Shown here: in pieces, positions 16,711-25,133 of the stretch
Position numbering within the stretch: position 1 is the first letter of the stretch
Layout: every line of letters begins with the position of its first letter
NCBI GenBank assembly: GCA_910585215.1
Contig: CAJUDQ010000037.1
Location: 1-34,393 of the forward strand
Direction of reading: 5' to 3'
Source: an uncultured Lachnospiraceae bacterium
Lineage (GTDB): Bacteria; Bacillota; Clostridia; Lachnospirales; Lachnospiraceae
Length of the DNA: 34,393 bases
Program-made: the position numbers and the translations under genes
Notes under the pieces: model-generated
Told to the model about the DNA's origin: nothing
The model's input: the letters and a program-made list of their open reading frames with translations, nothing else
The model's database searches: none

Positions 16711-17664
16711 ATGCCGGGATATGATACACATTATCTTTTTGGGGTGGAAGCGTATAGAAAAATACCGGATTCCAATGTGAAGACGGCAATCAAAAAAGGG
16801 AAGAGGGCTTATGTTCTGGGGATGCTGGGGCCTGATATTTTCTTTTATTATGCAACAGAGGTAGCGGCTCCAAGAAAAAATATAGGTTCTGTTATGCATA
16901 CACAAAAAACAGATTTGTTTTTAAGAAGTATGGTTGATTATGTAGAAAGGCTGGACCAGAAAAGAAACAGTGTGGAGCTAGCTTATTTATGCGGGTTTCT
17001 TACTCATTATTATCTGGACAGGGAATGTCATCCTTATGTTTACTGGAGAACAAATTATCTGAACAGAAAAAAGGATTATCTGGAGAAACATTATCAATAT
17101 GAAAATGATATTGATGTGGCGCTTTTGAGAACTATGAGAAATACTACTCCGTATGAGTTTTTAAAGGTAAGTCAGATAAAAATAGAAGGACAGGACAGAG
17201 AAAGAGTATGCAGCATGCTTTATTATGCAATTCATAACACTTATACAGATTCAAGAATTACTTTGAGAGGGATTCGGCTTGCAATTATTTCGATTCAGAA
17301 GGAGCAGAGATTTTTTAAAATGTGTTCAAACGGGATAAAGACAGCAGTGGAAACAGTGGAGGAGTATTTTACAGGGCAGGCGTATCTTGCTTCGCTGATT
17401 CCGGGAGTAGACAAAGAAATCAGTGAAGACCCGCTGAACCTGCAACATGATACATGGCGTAATCCATGGAAACTGGAGAAAAGTTCTGAATCTTCTGTAC
17501 CGGAGATGATGGAGAAGGCAGGGGCTCAGTTTCTGGTTGCGACACATTTGCTGGAAGATTATCTGTATGAATTTAAGGGGGATGAAACAGCTTATCATAT
17601 GCTTTTGGGACGAATAGGAAGAGCGTCTTATCACAGCGGATTGAGCTGCGATATTCCGAGTTGA
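16711..17664 (+). CDS. Zinc-dependent phospholipase C family protein
   Basis: A 317-residue protein related to the zinc-dependent phospholipase C/S1-P1 nuclease superfamily. The likely metal ligands are visible: His7 in YDTHYLFG, Asp42 in GPDIFFY, His63 in VMHTQ, and His99, Asp103 and His107 in THYYLDRECHP. No signal peptide is seen, unlike secreted clostridial toxins, so it is more likely a cytosolic member of unknown substrate. The ATG at 16711 is used because AAAGGGAAG (16696-16704) lies just before it; an ATG at 16694 lacks a ribosome binding site. It stands alone and runs toward the convergent transporter gene. Confidence 0.8.
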   Translation: MPGYDTHYLFGVEAYRKIPDSNVKTAIKKGKRAYVLGMLGPDIFFYYATEVAAPRKNIGSVMHTQKTDLFLRSMVDYVERLDQKRNSVELAYLCGFLTHYYLDRECHPYVYWRTNYLNRKKDYLEKHYQYENDIDVALLRTMRNTTPYEFLKVSQIKIEGQDRERVCSMLYYAIHNTYTDSRITLRGIRLAIISIQKEQRFFKMCSNGIKTAVETVEEYFTGQAYLASLIPGVDKEISEDPLNLQHDTWRNPWKLEKSSESSVPEMMEKAGAQFLVATHLLEDYLYEFKGDETAYHMLLGRIGRASYHSGLSCDIPS

Positions 17665-17897
17665 GAGAATATTGTAATCTCTGTTACATACTTTGAAGAT
17701 AAAATCAAAGTTGATACTTATCATGATTTTCGAAGACAAAAAAGAAACTGTTACATAAAATATCAGGTATACAAAACAGAGCAGATACAATTGTCTGTTA
17801 TATTTTGTATTGGGATTTTTTATGTAACAGCTTTTTTGGCTTATTTTACAAAAAATCGTCTTGCAGCGAATTTCTTATTTCGTTGACAAAATTATGT
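17665..17897. repeat. Convergent intergenic region with a repeated 10-mer
   Basis: CTGTTACATA occurs at 17681-17690 and 17748-17757, and its reverse complement TATGTAACAG at 17821-17830. A small hairpin, ACTTTGA-8-TCAAAGT, lies at 17690-17711. The last two copies form the outer stem of the long terminator-like hairpin. No gene is supported here. Confidence 0.5.
17738..17837. terminator. Long imperfect bidirectional terminator hairpin
   Basis: From outside in, AAAAAAG pairs with CTTTTTT, CTGTTACATAAAA with TTTTATGTAACAG, ATACAAAA with TTTTGTAT, and AACAGA with TCTGTT, with bulges between. T-runs flank the stem on both strands, so it can end both the phospholipase C-like transcript and the opposing transporter transcript. 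At about 100 bases it is longer than a normal terminator. Confidence 0.7.
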
Positions 17898-19238
17898 TCA
17901 GGCCTGTTTTTCCGCTTTTCCGGATGGTCTTACCAAAAACAATGAGAGCAGCAGCGCAATAATATATAGTACAATCGTTGCGTATAATACGCATTGATAT
18001 CCGGCAGGATTTACTTGAATTTGCTCGCCTGCATGTTCAATTTCCTTAAATTCTCCAAAATGATTTACAATCCATGTAGCCATTTGGTTTCCGGTCAGCC
18101 CTGCAAACGCCCATGCGGATAATGTAATGCCGTGTATTGCACTGATATTCCCCATACCATAATGGTCGGAGAGCAGCGTCGGTACATTGGAAAAACCGCC
18201 GCCGTAGCCGGCATTTACTACAAAAATCAGTCCCAGAACAAGGATGATTAAAAGCGTGTTTCCTTCTCCATTTTTAATACCCTGAGTCACCATAACCAGC
18301 GCTGTAAATGCAATTGACAGAACAAAAATAATTTTATAAATGGTATTTCTGTCCTTCATGGTATCTGCCCATGCAGAAAACCCGAGTCGACCGCCGGCAT
18401 TGAATATGGCGGATACGGTGGAAATAATACCGACAAAACCGGCCAATCCGATGCATTTTACAATCATTTTTTCCTGAGAAATCAGGGCCAGTCCACAGGT
18501 AATATTAATGTAGAACATCAGCCAGATACCAATATAATTTGCCATAGGACGGCTTTTAATCACAGATAGAATACTTTGTCCTGCTTCTTTTGTCTGTGGT
18601 TCATGCCAGTCGTCCGGTTTTTTCAAAAGCAGATGTCCGGCAAACATCATAATAAAGTAAACCACAGCGAGAATCCAGAACATTTTATAAATTCCGCCGT
18701 TTCCAAGACCATCAAGCATTGCCTGCATAATCGGGCTGGCAATTGCCTTTGCAGCGCCAAATCCAGCAACAGCCAGTCCGGTCGCCAGTCCTTTTCGGTC
18801 CTTAAACCAGAGCATCAGCGTTTTAACTGGTGACAGATATCCAGTTCCCAGACCAATTCCCATAATAAAACCATAGCATATATAGATGCCAATCAGAGCA
18901 ATAGCGCTTTTTTGATGAGTACCGCCGTAGTAAATAAAAAATCCGGTTCCTGCCATGCCCGCAGCAAAACAGACAGCCGCAATCAGAGAGGATTTGTGAA
19001 TATCCTTTTCGACAATGTTTCCAAGAAATGCCGCTGACATTCCGAGGAAAAAGATAGCAAAGCTGAAAGCCCACTCTGTTGCTCCTTTGGAAAAGCCGAT
19101 GTAATCAGCGATTTCCTGACTGAAGATGGACCAGCAGTAAACAGTACCTATGCTGCAGTGGAGCAGCAGTGCGGGAATAGCAGCACGAATCCATTTGTTT
19201 GTACGCCACCCGCCGTTTGGGGTTGAATTTTTTTCCAT
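17898..19238 (-). CDS. OFA family MFS transporter (oxalate/formate antiporter-like)
   Basis: A 446-residue protein with about 12 membrane helices, of the OFA branch of the major facilitator superfamily. The N-terminal block contains IRAAIPALLLHCSIGTVYCW and SIFSQEIADYIG, and the first loop region has GLGTGYLSPVKTLMLWFKDRKG (as GLGTGYLSPVK and TLMLWFKDRKG), the family form of the MFS loop motif. Members move small carboxylates such as oxalate or formate; many clostridial ones are of unknown substrate. The ATG is preceded on the minus strand by GGAGGTAACAT. It is a single-gene unit reading toward the long hairpin at 17738-17837 and diverging from the zinc-ribbon gene. Confidence 0.9.
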   Translation of the reverse strand: MEKNSTPNGGWRTNKWIRAAIPALLLHCSIGTVYCWSIFSQEIADYIGFSKGATEWAFSFAIFFLGMSAAFLGNIVEKDIHKSSLIAAVCFAAGMAGTGFFIYYGGTHQKSAIALIGIYICYGFIMGIGLGTGYLSPVKTLMLWFKDRKGLATGLAVAGFGAAKAIASPIMQAMLDGLGNGGIYKMFWILAVVYFIMMFAGHLLLKKPDDWHEPQTKEAGQSILSVIKSRPMANYIGIWLMFYINITCGLALISQEKMIVKCIGLAGFVGIISTVSAIFNAGGRLGFSAWADTMKDRNTIYKIIFVLSIAFTALVMVTQGIKNGEGNTLLIILVLGLIFVVNAGYGGGFSNVPTLLSDHYGMGNISAIHGITLSAWAFAGLTGNQMATWIVNHFGEFKEIEHAGEQIQVNPAGYQCVLYATIVLYIIALLLSLFLVRPSGKAEKQA

Positions 19239-19366
19239 ATGTTACCTCCGTTTTTTTAATAATGAAAGTTATCTGTTTATTTTACAATAGATAGGGGGAA
19301 ATTTCAATCAGATTTTGGGGAAAAATGGAGTTATTGGGAATAGGAAAGCTAAAAATAGGAAAATAA

Positions 19367-19395
19367 TTGACAATAAAAGATTAATAGATTATAAT
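19367..19395 (+). promoter_or_regulatory. Consensus promoter of the zinc-ribbon gene
   Basis: TTGACA (19367-19372) and TATAAT (19390-19395) with 17 bases between, matching the consensus at all 12 positions. It points at the zinc-ribbon gene 63 bases downstream. In this divergent region the transporter gene must have its own promoter on the other strand; none was clear. Confidence 0.85.
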
Positions 19396-19458
19396 GTTCA
19401 TAAAATAAAAATAAATATAATAAGTTATTATTCATATTATAACAAAATGGAGGACACT

Positions 19459-20061
19459 ATGAAACGAGTGATTGATAAACATGCTTATACATATTCTGCT
19501 TATGCAGCTTCAAAATCCGGCATTTATGTAAAATGTCCCAAATGTGGCAATCTTGCTGTTGTAACTGCTGATGACAGTACTGCATGCTGTAAATGTACAA
19601 CATGTAGTTTTTGTAAACAGAAACAACATATTATTTATCATTATGATGTTCGCAACCAATGTGAAAGCTGTGGGCGATATTATAAGGTAGATATTACAGA
19701 GGAAAAACAACAACAGGTTCCTGTTCTTCGTGTTGACTGTCCATTTTGTGGGCATGCCATGTCAGGCGAAGTGAAAAAAACTCCAAAAGCTGTTTATTAT
19801 CGCAATGAAATCCGAAATGCCTGTGAGCCATTTTTTGGATGTGAACTCTGGTTTTTAACTTATTTTTGCGATAAACCTGTATGGGCGCTTAATCGTGCGC
19901 ATCTGACTTATCTTATCGATTATCTGAGTGCCGGTTTGCGTGAGAAACCTGCTGATTCAAAAATGATGATGACACAGGCCGATTTTCTTCCAGCTTTTAT
20001 GAAAACCGCAAAACACAGGAACAAAATAGTCAAGCTGCTCATAAATATGCAAAAGAAATGA
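19459..20061 (+). CDS. Multi-zinc-ribbon protein of unknown function
   Basis: A 200-residue soluble protein. Its first 100 residues hold Cys pairs: C26/C29 (CPKC), C43/C44/C46/C49/C52 (CCKCTTCSFC), C68/C71 (CESC) and C94/C97 (CPFC), enough for two zinc ribbons and possibly more. Residues about 110-200 contain an ACEPFFGCELWF segment and helices, with no recognised fold. Similar proteins are sometimes labelled as TFIIB-type zinc-ribbon or PriA-like, but I see no helicase part. The ATG at 19459 follows GGAGG at 19449-19453; an ATG at 19447 overlaps that site. A consensus promoter drives it. The role is unknown; nucleic acid or protein binding is likely. Confidence 0.65.
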   Translation: MKRVIDKHAYTYSAYAASKSGIYVKCPKCGNLAVVTADDSTACCKCTTCSFCKQKQHIIYHYDVRNQCESCGRYYKVDITEEKQQQVPVLRVDCPFCGHAMSGEVKKTPKAVYYRNEIRNACEPFFGCELWFLTYFCDKPVWALNRAHLTYLIDYLSAGLREKPADSKMMMTQADFLPAFMKTAKHRNKIVKLLINMQKK

Positions 20062-20311
20062 TAGTGAATGATTATAAGTAAAAAAAATGAAGTGATTAAG
20101 CGGAAGTTTGGGAAAGAAGGTTCTTTGTACAGTTTGTCTTGAATTTTAAAGAGTATATTTTTTTTCCGTTATTTTCTCTGTGTCTCTTTAAAATTTCCTA
20201 AAAAATCCCTTGACAATTCCTTTTCCCACAAGTATAATGAAAAAGCTTGTGATTAGGCAAGCGGATTTTACGCAATCATTACCATATTTTTAATCAGGAG
20301 GTGAAAAAAGA
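20062..20311 (+). promoter_or_regulatory. Intergenic region before the str operon, with an inverted repeat
   Basis: ATTTTAAAGAG (20143-20153) and CTCTTTAAAAT (20184-20194) are perfect 11-bp inverted repeats around a 30-base T-rich loop, a possible terminator of the zinc-ribbon gene though its 3' side lacks a clean T-run. The rpsL promoter follows at 20210, and a small GCTTG/CAAGC hairpin lies near 20245-20262 in the rpsL leader. Confidence 0.5.
20210..20238 (+). promoter_or_regulatory. Promoter of the str operon
   Basis: TTGACA (20210-20215) and TATAAT (20233-20238) are both perfect and 17 bases apart. It lies 74 bases before rpsL and should be a very strong promoter for rpsL, rpsG and fusA. 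Confidence 0.9.
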
Positions 20312-20731
20312 ATGCCTACATTTAACCAGTTAGTAAGAAAAGGAAGAAAAACTGCTGAAAAGAAGTATACTGCACCAGCACTCTTAAAGGGTTACAACTC
20401 CCTTCAGAAGAGAGCCACAGATACCGCATCCCCACAGAAAAGAGGTGTATGCACCGCAGTTAAGACAACAACTCCTAAGAAGCCTAACTCAGCTCTTAGA
20501 AAAATTGCCAGAGTTCGTCTTTCTAACGGTATCGAAGTAACAAGCTATATCCCGGGCGAAGGTCATAACCTTCAGGAGCATAGTGTTGTTCTTATCAGAG
20601 GAGGAAGAGTAAAAGACCTTCCAGGTACAAGATACCATATCGTCAGAGGCGTACTTGATACTGCAGGTGTTGCAAAAAGACGTCAGGCACGTTCTAAGTA
20701 CGGCGCAAAGAGACCAAAAGCTGGAAAATAG
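20312..20731 (+). CDS. rpsL: 30S ribosomal protein S12
   Basis: A 139-residue protein, normal for S12. The decoding-centre loops TTPKKPNSALRK and GGRVKDLPGTRYH are intact, and the Lys residues whose change gives streptomycin resistance are wild-type-like. S12 monitors codon-anticodon pairing in the A site. TCAGGAGGTGA precedes the ATG. First gene of the str operon; the gap to rpsG is 146 bases, unusually long. Confidence 0.97.
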   Translation: MPTFNQLVRKGRKTAEKKYTAPALLKGYNSLQKRATDTASPQKRGVCTAVKTTTPKKPNSALRKIARVRLSNGIEVTSYIPGEGHNLQEHSVVLIRGGRVKDLPGTRYHIVRGVLDTAGVAKRRQARSKYGAKRPKAGK

Positions 20732-20877
20732 GAATAATCACAGGTTGAATGAACAGTGACGGATTAGAAATATGGTTGTATAGATTTGAAAGAAATTTAT
20801 GAACGTGTTTTTAAAACCGCACGAACACATCTAGTGAGTACCGATGATTTAGTAAATTTATTAAGGAGGGAAGAAAC

Positions 20878-21348
20878 GTGCCACGTAAAGGACATACTCA
20901 GAAAAGAGAAGTATTAGCAGACCCAATGTACAATAATAAAGTAGTTACCAAGCTTATCAACAACATTATGCTTGACGGTAAGAGAGGGGTAGCACAGAAA
21001 ATTGTATACAAGGCATTTGCAAGAGTAGAAGAAAAAGCTGGAAAGCCAGCTTTGGAAGTATTCGAAGAAGCAATGAATAACATTATGCCTGTGCTTGAGG
21101 TAAAGGCAAGACGTATCGGTGGAGCTACCTATCAGGTGCCTATCGAAGTCAGACCAGACAGACGTCAGGCATTGGGACTTCGCTGGCTGACACTGTTTTC
21201 ACGCAAGAGAGGCGAGAAAACAATGGAAGAAAGACTGGCGAATGAAATTCTTGATGCGGCAAACAATACCGGCGCCGCTGTGAAGAGAAAAGAAGATATG
21301 CACAAAATGGCAGAGGCAAACAAGGCTTTTGCACATTATAGATTCTAG
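20878..21348 (+). CDS. rpsG: 30S ribosomal protein S7
   Basis: A 156-residue protein, normal for S7, beginning with a GTG at 20878 after TTAAGGAGGG. Conserved blocks are DPMYNNKVVTKLINNIM, KARRIGGATYQVPIEV and RRQALGLRWL. S7 starts assembly of the 30S head and repressed the str operon in E. coli by binding the S12-S7 gap; whether the long gap here does this is not known. It is 14 bases upstream of fusA. Confidence 0.97.
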   Translation: MPRKGHTQKREVLADPMYNNKVVTKLINNIMLDGKRGVAQKIVYKAFARVEEKAGKPALEVFEEAMNNIMPVLEVKARRIGGATYQVPIEVRPDRRQALGLRWLTLFSRKRGEKTMEERLANEILDAANNTGAAVKRKEDMHKMAEANKAFAHYRF

Positions 21349-21362
21349 TAAGGAGAGAGCAA

Positions 21363-23480
21363 ATGGCTGGAAGAGAATATCCGTTGGACAGAACCAGAAA
21401 TATTGGAATTATGGCCCATATCGATGCCGGCAAGACGACATTGACAGAACGTATTCTGTATTATACTGGTGTAAATTATAAAATCGGTGACACTCATGAA
21501 GGTACTGCGACAATGGACTGGATGGAGCAGGAGCAGGAGAGAGGTATAACCATCACATCTGCTGCGACTACTTGTCACTGGACCATGCAGGAAAACTGCA
21601 AAGTCAAGCCGGGTGCTCTGGAGCATCGTATTAACATTATTGATACACCCGGACACGTTGATTTTACAGTAGAAGTTGAGCGTTCACTTCGTGTACTTGA
21701 CGGTGCTGTAGGCGTTTTCTGTGCAAAGGGTGGTGTAGAGCCGCAGTCGGAAAACGTATGGCGTCAGGCTGACACGTACAATGTACCGAGAATGGCATTT
21801 ATCAACAAAATGGACATCCTTGGTGCTGATTTCTACAATGCAGTAGACCAGATTAAAACAAGACTGGGAAAAAATGCAATTTGTCTTCAGCTGCCGATTG
21901 GCAAGGAAGATGAATTTAAGGGAATTATTGATTTGTTTGAAATGAAAGCCTATATCTATAATGATGATAAGGGCGATGACATTTCAATCGTAGATATTCC
22001 AGAAGATATGAAAGATGATGCAGAGGTATATCATGAAGAGCTGGTAGAAAAAATCTGTGAGCTTGATGATGATTTGACTCTGATGTATCTGGAGGGTGAA
22101 GAGCCTTCTGTAGAGGATTTGAAAAAGGCTTTGAGACAGGCAACTTGTGACTGTAAGGCGATTCCGGTATGTTGTGGTTCCGCGTACAGAAATAAGGGTG
22201 TACAGAAACTTTTGGATGCAATTCTTGAATATATGCCAGCTCCTACAGACATTCCTGCAATTAAGGGTGTAGATATGGATGGCAATGAAGTAGAGAGACA
22301 TTCTTCAGATGAAGAACCTTTCGCAGCTCTGGCATTTAAGATTATGGCAGATCCGTTTGTAGGAAAGCTTGCTTTCTTCAGAGTTTATTCCGGTACGGTA
22401 AATGCCGGTTCTTATGTATTGAATGCAACAAAGGATAAGAAGGAACGTATGGGACGTATCCTGCAGATGCATGCAAACAAGAGACAGGAGCTTGACAAGG
22501 TTTACTCCGGTGATATAGCGGCTGCTGTAGGATTAAAAGTAACTGCAACAGGCGATACAATTTGTGATGAGCAGCATCCGGTTATTCTTGAGTCTATGGA
22601 ATTTCCTGAGCCGGTTATCGAGCTTGCAATCGAGCCTAAGACAAAAGACAGTCAGGGCAAGATGGGCGAGGCTTTGGCAAAGCTTGCAGAGGAAGACCCT
22701 ACATTCAGAGCTCATACAGACCAGGAAACAGGTCAGACAATTATCGCAGGTATGGGTGAGCTTCATCTTGAGGTTATTGTGGATAGACTTCTTCGTGAAT
22801 ATAAGGTAGATGCCAATGTAGGCGCTCCACAGGTTGCTTATAAGGAAACCTTTACCACTCCTGCTGATGTGGACAGCAAGTATGCAAAACAGTCCGGTGG
22901 TCGTGGTCAGTATGGTCACTGTAAGGTTCGTTTTGAGCCTATGGACCCAAATGGAGAACAGACATTTGAATTTGTATCAGAGGTTGTCGGCGGTGCAATT
23001 CCGAAGGAATATATTCCAGCAGTCGGCGATGGTATTGAAGAGGCATCTCAGTGCGGTATCCTTGCAGGATTCCCTGTTCTCGGTGTAAAGGCAACTGTCT
23101 ATGACGGTTCTTATCATGAAGTTGACTCTTCTGAGCTGGCATTCCATATCGCCGGTTCCATGGCGTTTAAAGAGGCTATGCGCAAGGGTAATGCAGTGCT
23201 TCTTGAGCCTATTATGAAGGTGGAAGTAACTATGCCGGAAGAATATATGGGTGATGTCATTGGTGATATCAATTCACGTCGTGGACGTATTGAAGGTATG
23301 GAGGATATCCCAAGCGGCAAGATGGTAAAAGCATATGTTCCGCTTGCAGAGATGTTTGGTTATTCCACAGACCTTCGTTCGAAGACACAGGGACGTGGTA
23401 ACTACTCAATGTTCTTTGAGAAGTATGAGCAGGTTCCGAAGTCAATACAGGATAAAATTATTGCTACAAAAGCAAAATAG
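21363..23480 (+). CDS. fusA: Elongation factor G
   Basis: A 705-residue protein with the five-domain EF-G plan. The GTPase motifs are AHIDAGKTT (residues 18-26), RGITI, DTPGHVDF and NKMD. Domain IV contains SGGRGQYGH and the C-terminal domain has GDVIGDINSRRGRIEGM. EF-G drives tRNA and mRNA translocation and, with ribosome recycling factor, splits ribosomes. The ATG follows TAAGGAGAG. Third gene of the str operon; tuf follows after 145 bases with its own promoter. Confidence 0.97.
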   Translation: MAGREYPLDRTRNIGIMAHIDAGKTTLTERILYYTGVNYKIGDTHEGTATMDWMEQEQERGITITSAATTCHWTMQENCKVKPGALEHRINIIDTPGHVDFTVEVERSLRVLDGAVGVFCAKGGVEPQSENVWRQADTYNVPRMAFINKMDILGADFYNAVDQIKTRLGKNAICLQLPIGKEDEFKGIIDLFEMKAYIYNDDKGDDISIVDIPEDMKDDAEVYHEELVEKICELDDDLTLMYLEGEEPSVEDLKKALRQATCDCKAIPVCCGSAYRNKGVQKLLDAILEYMPAPTDIPAIKGVDMDGNEVERHSSDEEPFAALAFKIMADPFVGKLAFFRVYSGTVNAGSYVLNATKDKKERMGRILQMHANKRQELDKVYSGDIAAAVGLKVTATGDTICDEQHPVILESMEFPEPVIELAIEPKTKDSQGKMGEALAKLAEEDPTFRAHTDQETGQTIIAGMGELHLEVIVDRLLREYKVDANVGAPQVAYKETFTTPADVDSKYAKQSGGRGQYGHCKVRFEPMDPNGEQTFEFVSEVVGGAIPKEYIPAVGDGIEEASQCGILAGFPVLGVKATVYDGSYHEVDSSELAFHIAGSMAFKEAMRKGNAVLLEPIMKVEVTMPEEYMGDVIGDINSRRGRIEGMEDIPSGKMVKAYVPLAEMFGYSTDLRSKTQGRGNYSMFFEKYEQVPKSIQDKIIATKAK

Positions 23481-23504
23481 GCGTAATTTATAGTAAAAAA
23501 GGGC

Positions 23505-23533
23505 TTGAAAATATTTCCATAATGAAATATAAT
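23505..23533 (+). promoter_or_regulatory. Promoter of tuf
   Basis: TTGAAA (23505-23510) and TATAAT (23528-23533) with a 17-base spacer in the fusA-tuf gap. It can supplement read-through from the str promoter and raise EF-Tu output. Confidence 0.8.
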
Positions 23534-23625
23534 CATAGTTAGCCCCATAGAATAAGGCAAAGAAGGATTTGCCAGTAAAATTTTATTTATTTATTTATAA
23601 AGATTTTTAAGGAGGAATATTAAAA

Positions 23626-24819
23626 ATGGCTAAGGCTAAGTTTGAAAGAAACAAACCACATTGTAATATTGGTACCATTGGTCACGTAGACCACGGCAAG
23701 ACTACTCTGACAGCAGCAATTACAAAGGTACTTGCTGAGAGAGTTGCAGGTAATGAAGCAACAGATTTTGAAAACATTGACAAGGCTCCAGAAGAGAGAG
23801 AAAGAGGTATTACTATCTCTACTGCTCACGTTGAGTACGAGACAGACAACAGACACTATGCACACGTAGACTGTCCAGGACATGCTGACTATGTAAAGAA
23901 CATGATTACAGGTGCAGCTCAGATGGACGGCGCTATTCTTGTAGTAGCTGCTACTGACGGTGTTATGGCTCAGACAAAGGAGCACATCCTTCTTTCCAGA
24001 CAGGTAGGCGTGCCTTATATCGTTGTATTTATGAATAAGTGTGATGCAGTAGATGATGAAGAGCTTCTTGAGCTGGTTGAAATGGATATCAGAGAGCTGC
24101 TGAATGAATATGAATTCCCAGGCGATGATACTCCGATTATCCAGGGTTCTGCTCTTAAGGCACTGGAAGACCCTGCAAGCGAATGGGGCGACAAGGTTAT
24201 GGAGCTTATGGCTGCAGTTGATTCTTATATTCCAGACCCACAGAGAGATACAGACAAGCCTTTCCTTATGCCAGTAGAGGACGTATTCACAATTACAGGA
24301 CGTGGTACTGTTGCTACAGGTAGAGTAGAGAGAGGAACACTTCACCTGAATGATGAAGTTGAAATTCTTGGTATTCATGAGGACGTTCGTAAGACAGTTG
24401 TAACTGGTATCGAGATGTTCAGAAAGCTTCTTGATGAGGCTCGTGCTGGTGATAATATCGGTGCTCTTCTTCGTGGTGTTCAGAGAACAGATATCGAAAG
24501 AGGACAGGTTATTGCAAAACCGGGTACTGTAACATGCCACAAGAAATTTACAGCTCAGGTTTATGTACTGACAAAGGATGAAGGTGGTCGTCATACACCA
24601 TTCTTCAACAACTATCGTCCACAGTTCTATTTCAGAACAACAGACGTAACTGGTGTCTGCAATCTTCCAGAAGGAACAGATATGTGTATGCCAGGCGATA
24701 ACGTAGAAATGACTATCGAACTGATTCACCCAATCGCTATGGAGCAGGGTCTTGGATTCGCTATCCGTGAGGGCGGCAGAACAGTTGGTTCAGGTAAGGT
24801 TGCTACTGTTATTGAGTAA
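23626..24819 (+). CDS. tuf: Elongation factor Tu
   Basis: A 397-residue protein, full length. Motifs are GHVDHGKTT (19-27), RGITI, DCPGHADYV (about 82-90) and NKCD (about 137-140); domains 2 and 3 are complete to the final SGKVATVIE. EF-Tu brings aminoacyl-tRNA to the ribosome as a GTP complex. AAGGAGG precedes the ATG. The last 57 bases of the gene and its flank are repeated at 29192-29248 with synonymous changes only. The 3' end present here may therefore come from an inserted element rather than the ancestral gene. Confidence 0.97.
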   Translation: MAKAKFERNKPHCNIGTIGHVDHGKTTLTAAITKVLAERVAGNEATDFENIDKAPEERERGITISTAHVEYETDNRHYAHVDCPGHADYVKNMITGAAQMDGAILVVAATDGVMAQTKEHILLSRQVGVPYIVVFMNKCDAVDDEELLELVEMDIRELLNEYEFPGDDTPIIQGSALKALEDPASEWGDKVMELMAAVDSYIPDPQRDTDKPFLMPVEDVFTITGRGTVATGRVERGTLHLNDEVEILGIHEDVRKTVVTGIEMFRKLLDEARAGDNIGALLRGVQRTDIERGQVIAKPGTVTCHKKFTAQVYVLTKDEGGRHTPFFNNYRPQFYFRTTDVTGVCNLPEGTDMCMPGDNVEMTIELIHPIAMEQGLGFAIREGGRTVGSGKVATVIE

Positions 24820-24821
24820 TT
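24765..24821 (+). repeat. Left copy of the tuf 3'-end direct repeat (candidate attL)
   Basis: Runs from CCGTGA to TAATT and covers the last codons and stop of the intact tuf gene. It matches 29192-29248 at 52 of 57 positions by my count, with an uninterrupted 29-base identity at 24778-24806. The five differences are all at silent third codon positions. Confidence 0.75.
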
Positions 24822-24855
24822 TCTGATAGTGTTTACCAAAAGCTAGATTTTATAG

Positions 24856-24886
24856 GGGCTGTCCGAGAAATCGGAGAGCCCTTTTT
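24856..24886 (+). terminator. Terminator after intact tuf
   Basis: GGGCT-G-TCCGA pairs with TCGGA-G-AGCCC around a GAAA loop (one G-G mismatch), followed by TTTTT at 24882-24886. If the cassette model is right, this terminator came with the insert, since a different one follows the tuf fragment at 29269. Confidence 0.9.
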
Positions 24887-25133
24887 GGGATTTTGCGACA
24901 GTCAAAAAACTGTAAACAGTGCCATAAGTTAATTGAATATGTTGTGATGGCTTTATTAAAGAACTGCAAATCTATTGTGATTTAGAGACAGATATACTAC
25001 AAGCAGAAACTAAGGAATTTATCAAAGAAAAGATTTTATAAAATATAAAAATGAAGTTATTTGCACCGTGCAAAAAATAATAATGCAAAGAAAACGTGTA
25101 GACTTAGTTAATGATTAAAAAAGAAGGTAAATC
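24887..25133 (+). other. Left end of the restriction cassette; possible gene remnant
   Basis: Alternating ACAGT/ACTGT/ACAGT repeats lie at 24898-24920. From 24946 to 25041 one frame is open for 31 codons (DGFIKELQIYCDLETD onward) but has no start codon and a stop just upstream, so it may be a decayed gene tail or chance. A perfect palindrome is at 25060-25074 and TATAAA-like stretches precede it. No clear -35/-10 pair was picked for the methyltransferase gene. Confidence 0.35.
25060..25074. promoter_or_regulatory. Palindrome upstream of the methyltransferase gene, candidate operator
   Basis: TTTGCAC-C-GTGCAAA has perfect 7-base arms and lies 59 bases before the methyltransferase start. Restriction-modification units are often autoregulated by the methyltransferase or a controller protein binding such a palindrome. 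No controller gene is seen, so self-regulation by the methyltransferase would be the likeliest form. This is inference. Confidence 0.4.

Noticed and set aside
23620..24729. A 369-codon minus-strand frame opposite tuf.
   Set aside because: It mirrors the biased tuf codons; it is Cys/Ser-rich with no known domain or start signal.
24946..25041. A 31-codon open frame without a start at the cassette's left end.
   Set aside because: It has a stop just upstream, no start codon and no recognised homologue, so it is kept only as a note in the intergenic entry.
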